A stretch of 14,383 bases of DNA from Micromonosporaceae bacterium (GTDB lineage Bacteria; Actinomycetota; Actinomycetes; Mycobacteriales; Micromonosporaceae): the NCBI GenBank assembly GCA_017354595.1, contig JAFMQQ010000032.1, positions 1 through 14,383 of the forward strand. The letters run 5' to 3'. The notes beneath the pieces were generated by a model. That model was not told the DNA's origin, searched no databases, and saw nothing but the letters and a program-made list of their open reading frames with translations. This document shows, piece by piece, positions 12,032-14,383 of this stretch. The position numbers were made by a program, and so were the translations under genes. Numbering within the stretch: position 1 is the first letter of the stretch; each line of letters opens with the position of its first letter.

Positions 12032-13183
12032 ATGCCCGAGATCTGGCGTCCCCGGGTCCGTCCGAGGATGCTGCGCCGCGGCGAGGCCCGTCGGGTCGAG
12101 ACGGAGCCGCCGGAGCTGTCCATGGACCCCCGCGCGTCGGCCAAGGTGGTGGCTCCGGTCGAGGAGAGCGTGGTCAACGCAGGCATCTACCGGCACGGCC
12201 ACCGCATCGACCGGCCGGCCACCCTGACGGACGCGTACCAGCGGCTGCGCCAACGGCCGGAGACCATGGCCTGGATCGGCCTGTACCGCCCGGCCGAGGA
12301 GCAGCTGCTGACCGCGGGCGAGCAGTTCGGCCTGCACCCGCTCGCCGTCGAGGACGCCATCGTCGCGCACCAGCGACCCAAGATCGAACGCTACGGGGAA
12401 ACCCTCTTCGTGGTGCTGCGGGCCGCCCGTTACCTCGACGACGTTGAGGAGGTCGACTTCGCCGAGGTACACGCCTTCGTCGGCCCCAACTTCGTGCTCA
12501 CCGTCCGGCATGGCGAGGCGCCGCACCTGGCCGGGGTACGCCGCCGGATGGAGGCCGACCCCGAGTTGCTGGCCCGCGGTCCCGAGGCCGTCCTGTACGG
12601 GATTCTCGACGCGGTCGTGGACGGATACGCCCCGGTCGTCGCCGGGCTGCAGAACGACATCGACGAGATCGAAACCGAGGTGTTCGACCGGGATCCCAAG
12701 GTCAGCCGGCGCATCTACGAACTGTCCCGGGAGGTGATCGCGTTCCAGCGGGCGACCCGCCCGCTGCTGGACATCCTGGCCAGCCTTGAGGCCGGCTTCG
12801 ACAAGTACGGCACCGACGAGGAGCTGCGCCGCTACCTCGGCGACGTCGTCGACCACGCGGTCGTCGCAGCGGAACGCGTCGATGGCTTCCGGCAGACCCT
12901 GTCCGACATCCTCACGCTCAACGCCACCCTCGTCTCGCAGGCGCAGAACGAGGAGGTACGCCAGCTGACGGTGGCCAGCTACGCCCAGAACGAGGAGATC
13001 AAGAAGGTCTCCGCCTGGGCGGCGATCCTGTTCGCCCCGACCATCGTCGGCACCGTCTACGGCATGAACTTCAAGCACATGCCGGAGCTGCACTGGGTGG
13101 TCGGCTACCCCTTCGCGCTGGCCCTGATGCTGTCGGTCAGCGTCCTGCTCTACCGCGTCTTCAAGCACCGGGGCTGGCTATGA
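12032..13183 (+). CDS. corA: CorA-family magnesium/cobalt channel
   Basis: Pentameric divalent-cation channel of the inner membrane. The 383 residues have a large cytosolic domain (about 1-320), including LHPLAVEDAIVAHQRPKIERYG (105-126) and a long helical region (about 200-320), then two C-terminal transmembrane helices (about 325-343 and 358-375). The selectivity motif GMN is at 344-346, followed by FKHMPEL, and the protein ends in a basic YRVFKHRGWL tail as in CorA proteins. The first 45 residues are Arg/Pro/Glu-rich and probably disordered. The ATG at 12032-12034 has a strong GGAGG 6 nt upstream. No Mg-sensing leader is recognisable. The stop codon sits at the start of a short repeat that copies the gene's last codons. 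Confidence 0.96.
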   Translation: MPEIWRPRVRPRMLRRGEARRVETEPPELSMDPRASAKVVAPVEESVVNAGIYRHGHRIDRPATLTDAYQRLRQRPETMAWIGLYRPAEEQLLTAGEQFGLHPLAVEDAIVAHQRPKIERYGETLFVVLRAARYLDDVEEVDFAEVHAFVGPNFVLTVRHGEAPHLAGVRRRMEADPELLARGPEAVLYGILDAVVDGYAPVVAGLQNDIDEIETEVFDRDPKVSRRIYELSREVIAFQRATRPLLDILASLEAGFDKYGTDEELRRYLGDVVDHAVVAAERVDGFRQTLSDILTLNATLVSQAQNEEVRQLTVASYAQNEEIKKVSAWAAILFAPTIVGTVYGMNFKHMPELHWVVGYPFALALMLSVSVLLYRVFKHRGWL

Positions 13184-13216
13184 CGGCTGGCTGGCTTTGA
13201 CGGCTGGCTCTGACGG
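13173..13216. repeat. Tandem copies of the corA 3' end with stop codons
   Basis: GGCTGGCT followed within 1-5 bases by TGAC occurs three times: in the terminal codons of corA with its TGA (13173-13184), then ending at TGA 13198-13200 and TGA 13211-13213. The unit TGACGGCTGGCT is exact at 13181-13192 and 13198-13209. Confidence 0.8.
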
Positions 13217-13262
13217 ATAAACGCGGTTGAGCCGTAGTGCTGCGTCCGATAGGAACAGCGGC

Positions 13263-13799
13263 ATGCTGCGAGGCGAGAAGGTCGGGCTGCGCGCCCGGAT
13301 CGAGGCGGACGTACCGGTGCTGGAGGCCGAGCTGTACCAGGACGTACCGACACACGAGCGGGCCAACGGCCGGCCGTGGCGACCGCTGACGCCCGGTACG
13401 CCCGCCTCCCACTTCGCGATCCGGGAACCGAAGGACGACACCGACCGCTTCTCCGTGGTTGAGCTGGCCACCGGCGAGCTGGCCGGCGCCGCGGTCCTGT
13501 GGGACATCGACCTGCACAACCGGAGCGCGCACATCGGCCTTGGCCTGCGTCCGGCCTTCCGCGGCAAGGGCTTCGGTACCGACGTGGTGCGCGTCCTGTG
13601 CCGGTACGGCTTCAACAGCCGCGGCCTGCACCGGATCCAGATCGAGACCCTGACCGACAACCACGCCATGCTGGCCGCCGCGCAAGCCAACGGCTTCCAG
13701 CGGGAAGGCACCCTCCGCGGCAGCGGCTGGGTCGACGGCGAGTTCCTCGACGAAGCGATCCTGGGACTGCTGGTCGACGAGTGGTCGGCGAAGGCCTGA
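13263..13799 (+). CDS. GNAT-family N-acetyltransferase, RimJ/RimL-like
   Basis: Acetyl-CoA-dependent acetyltransferase of 178 residues. The opening LRGEKVGLRARIEADVPVLEAEL, the central IGLGLRPAFRGKGFGTDVV with the pyrophosphate-binding R-G-K-G-F-G (100-105), and the GLHRIQIETLTDNHAMLAAAQANGFQREGTLR segment (121-152) fit the group that includes ribosomal-protein N-acetyltransferases and aminoglycoside- or amine-acetylating relatives. The ATG at 13263-13265 is preferred since AGGA lies 8 nt upstream; a TTG 36 nt earlier would add a non-conserved dozen residues. It lies 79 bp after corA and may be cotranscribed. It converges on ctaD with only two bases between the stop codons and no hairpin, so transcripts probably overlap. 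The substrate is unknown. Confidence 0.92.
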   Translation: MLRGEKVGLRARIEADVPVLEAELYQDVPTHERANGRPWRPLTPGTPASHFAIREPKDDTDRFSVVELATGELAGAAVLWDIDLHNRSAHIGLGLRPAFRGKGFGTDVVRVLCRYGFNSRGLHRIQIETLTDNHAMLAAAQANGFQREGTLRGSGWVDGEFLDEAILGLLVDEWSAKA

Positions 13800-13801
13800 A
13801 C

Positions 13802-14383
13802 TCACTCCTGCTGGAGGTGGTCCTGGTAGCTCGCGCCGCTGTCGGACTCGTGCGTCAGCGGTCTGGCGCCGCCCGGGGGTGGTGCCACCAACGAGCCGCC
13901 CGGGGTCAGGTGCGGGAACTTCAGATCGAACGCCGGGCGCTCGGAGCGGATCCGCGGCATCCGGTCGAAGTTGCGCAGCGGCGGCGGGCAGGAGGTGGCC
14001 CACTCCAGCGACATGCCGTGGCCCCACGGGTCGTCCACCTCGACCACCCGGCCGGCCTTGTACGACTTCCACACGTTGTACAGGAACGGCAGCGTCGAGG
14101 CACCGAGGATGAAGGCGCCAACCGTCGAGATGGTGTTCAGCGTGCTGAAGCAGACTCCCTGGTTGCAGCCGTCGGTGGCGAGATAGTCGGCGTACCGGCG
14201 GGGCATCCCCTCGTTGCCCAGCCAGTGCTGCACCAGGAACGTGGTGTGGAAGCCGATCAGGGTCAACCAGAAGTGCACCTTGCCCAGGCGCTCGTCGAGC
14301 ATCCGCCCGGTCATCTTCGGGAACCAGAAGTACAGGCCCGCGTAGACGGCGAAGACGATGGTGCCGAAGAGAACGTAGTGGAA
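13802..14383 (-). CDS. ctaD: Cytochrome c oxidase subunit I, C-terminal part (window-edge partial)
   Basis: C-terminal 193 codons of the aa3-type terminal oxidase subunit I; the gene runs off the right edge of the window. The visible part begins FHYVLFGTIVFAVYAG, whose histidine corresponds to the low-spin haem a ligand of the HFHYV motif. It continues through FWFPKMTGRMLDERLGKVHFWLTLIGFH, GMPRRYADY and a last transmembrane segment near NTISTVGAFILGASTLPFLYNVW, then an actinobacterial-type extension with DDPWGHGMSLEWATSCPPPLRNF and a Pro/Gly-rich tail. It acts in the cytoplasmic membrane, reducing oxygen with proton pumping. The interruption is the window boundary, not a mutation. Confidence 0.95.
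   Translation of the reverse strand, partial: FHYVLFGTIVFAVYAGLYFWFPKMTGRMLDERLGKVHFWLTLIGFHTTFLVQHWLGNEGMPRRYADYLATDGCNQGVCFSTLNTISTVGAFILGASTLPFLYNVWKSYKAGRVVEVDDPWGHGMSLEWATSCPPPLRNFDRMPRIRSERPAFDLKFPHLTPGGSLVAPPPGGARPLTHESDSGASYQDHLQQE

Noticed and set aside
11873..13168. 431-codon minus-strand open frame opposite corA
   Set aside because: It mirrors corA, which has the GMN motif, two membrane helices and a strong ribosome-binding site.
13227..13262. TTG start giving the acetyltransferase 12 more residues
   Set aside because: The added residues do not resemble the family N-terminus, and the ATG at 13263 has a well-placed AGGA.
13802..14383. Truncated ctaD pseudogene
   Set aside because: The frame is open and in register to the last base of the window, so the missing part lies beyond the edge.

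Overview
The window is high-GC actinobacterial chromosome, most likely from the Micromonosporaceae or a close relative. That placement is an inference from GC-rich third codon positions, frequent GTG/TTG starts, TAGGCT-type -10 boxes set six bases before start codons, many GTAC tetramers and the gene order. The middle of the window follows the order of Mycobacterium tuberculosis Rv1330c-Rv1341 (pncB, clpS, DUF2017, mec, cysO, cysM, MBL hydrolase, rph, rdgB). It is housekeeping core with a few lineage-specific insertions. I see no phage, transposon, CRISPR array, rRNA or tRNA.

Layout. (1) 17-607, minus: secreted DUF3455 protein with a perfect inverted repeat in its promoter/leader. (2) 753-2125, minus: rph-rdgB, RNase PH and the NTP 'house-cleaning' pyrophosphatase, from an apparently leaderless promoter. 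(3) 2192-5441, minus: a three-gene cassette joined by 4-bp stop/start overlaps (GT4 glycosyltransferase, second GT4 glycosyltransferase, SGNH hydrolase) behind a strong leaderless promoter. (4) 5510-6328, minus: MBL-fold hydrolase (Rv1339-like) preceded by a 21-codon upstream ORF. (5) 6463-7137, plus: a small membrane protein with a long repetitive N-terminus. (6) 7201-9900, minus: clpS, DUF2017, mec, cysO, cysM. The last three form the CysO-dependent cysteine pathway: CysM adds O-phosphoserine to thiocarboxylated CysO, and Mec releases cysteine. (7) 9922-11823, plus: pncB-pncA, which salvage nicotinamide and nicotinate into NAD and diverge from clpS with only 21 bp between start codons. (8) 12032-13799, plus: CorA magnesium channel and a GNAT acetyltransferase. 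(9) 13802-end, minus: C-terminal part of cytochrome c oxidase subunit I, cut by the window edge.

Two patterns run through the window. First, five start codons (rph, the first glycosyltransferase gene, the small ORF before the MBL gene, mec, pncB) sit 6-7 nt after a TANNNT box, the signature of leaderless transcripts. Second, short tandem duplications (11-20 bp units) are very common. They occur inside disordered or loop-coding segments (rdgB, SGNH hydrolase, clpS, membrane protein) and directly behind stop codons. At six genes (pncB, pncA, corA, mec, DUF2017, membrane protein) the last codons plus the stop codon recur, exactly or degenerately, just downstream. No gene-free stretch exceeds about 210 bp; the longest, 11824-12031, is mostly such repeats.
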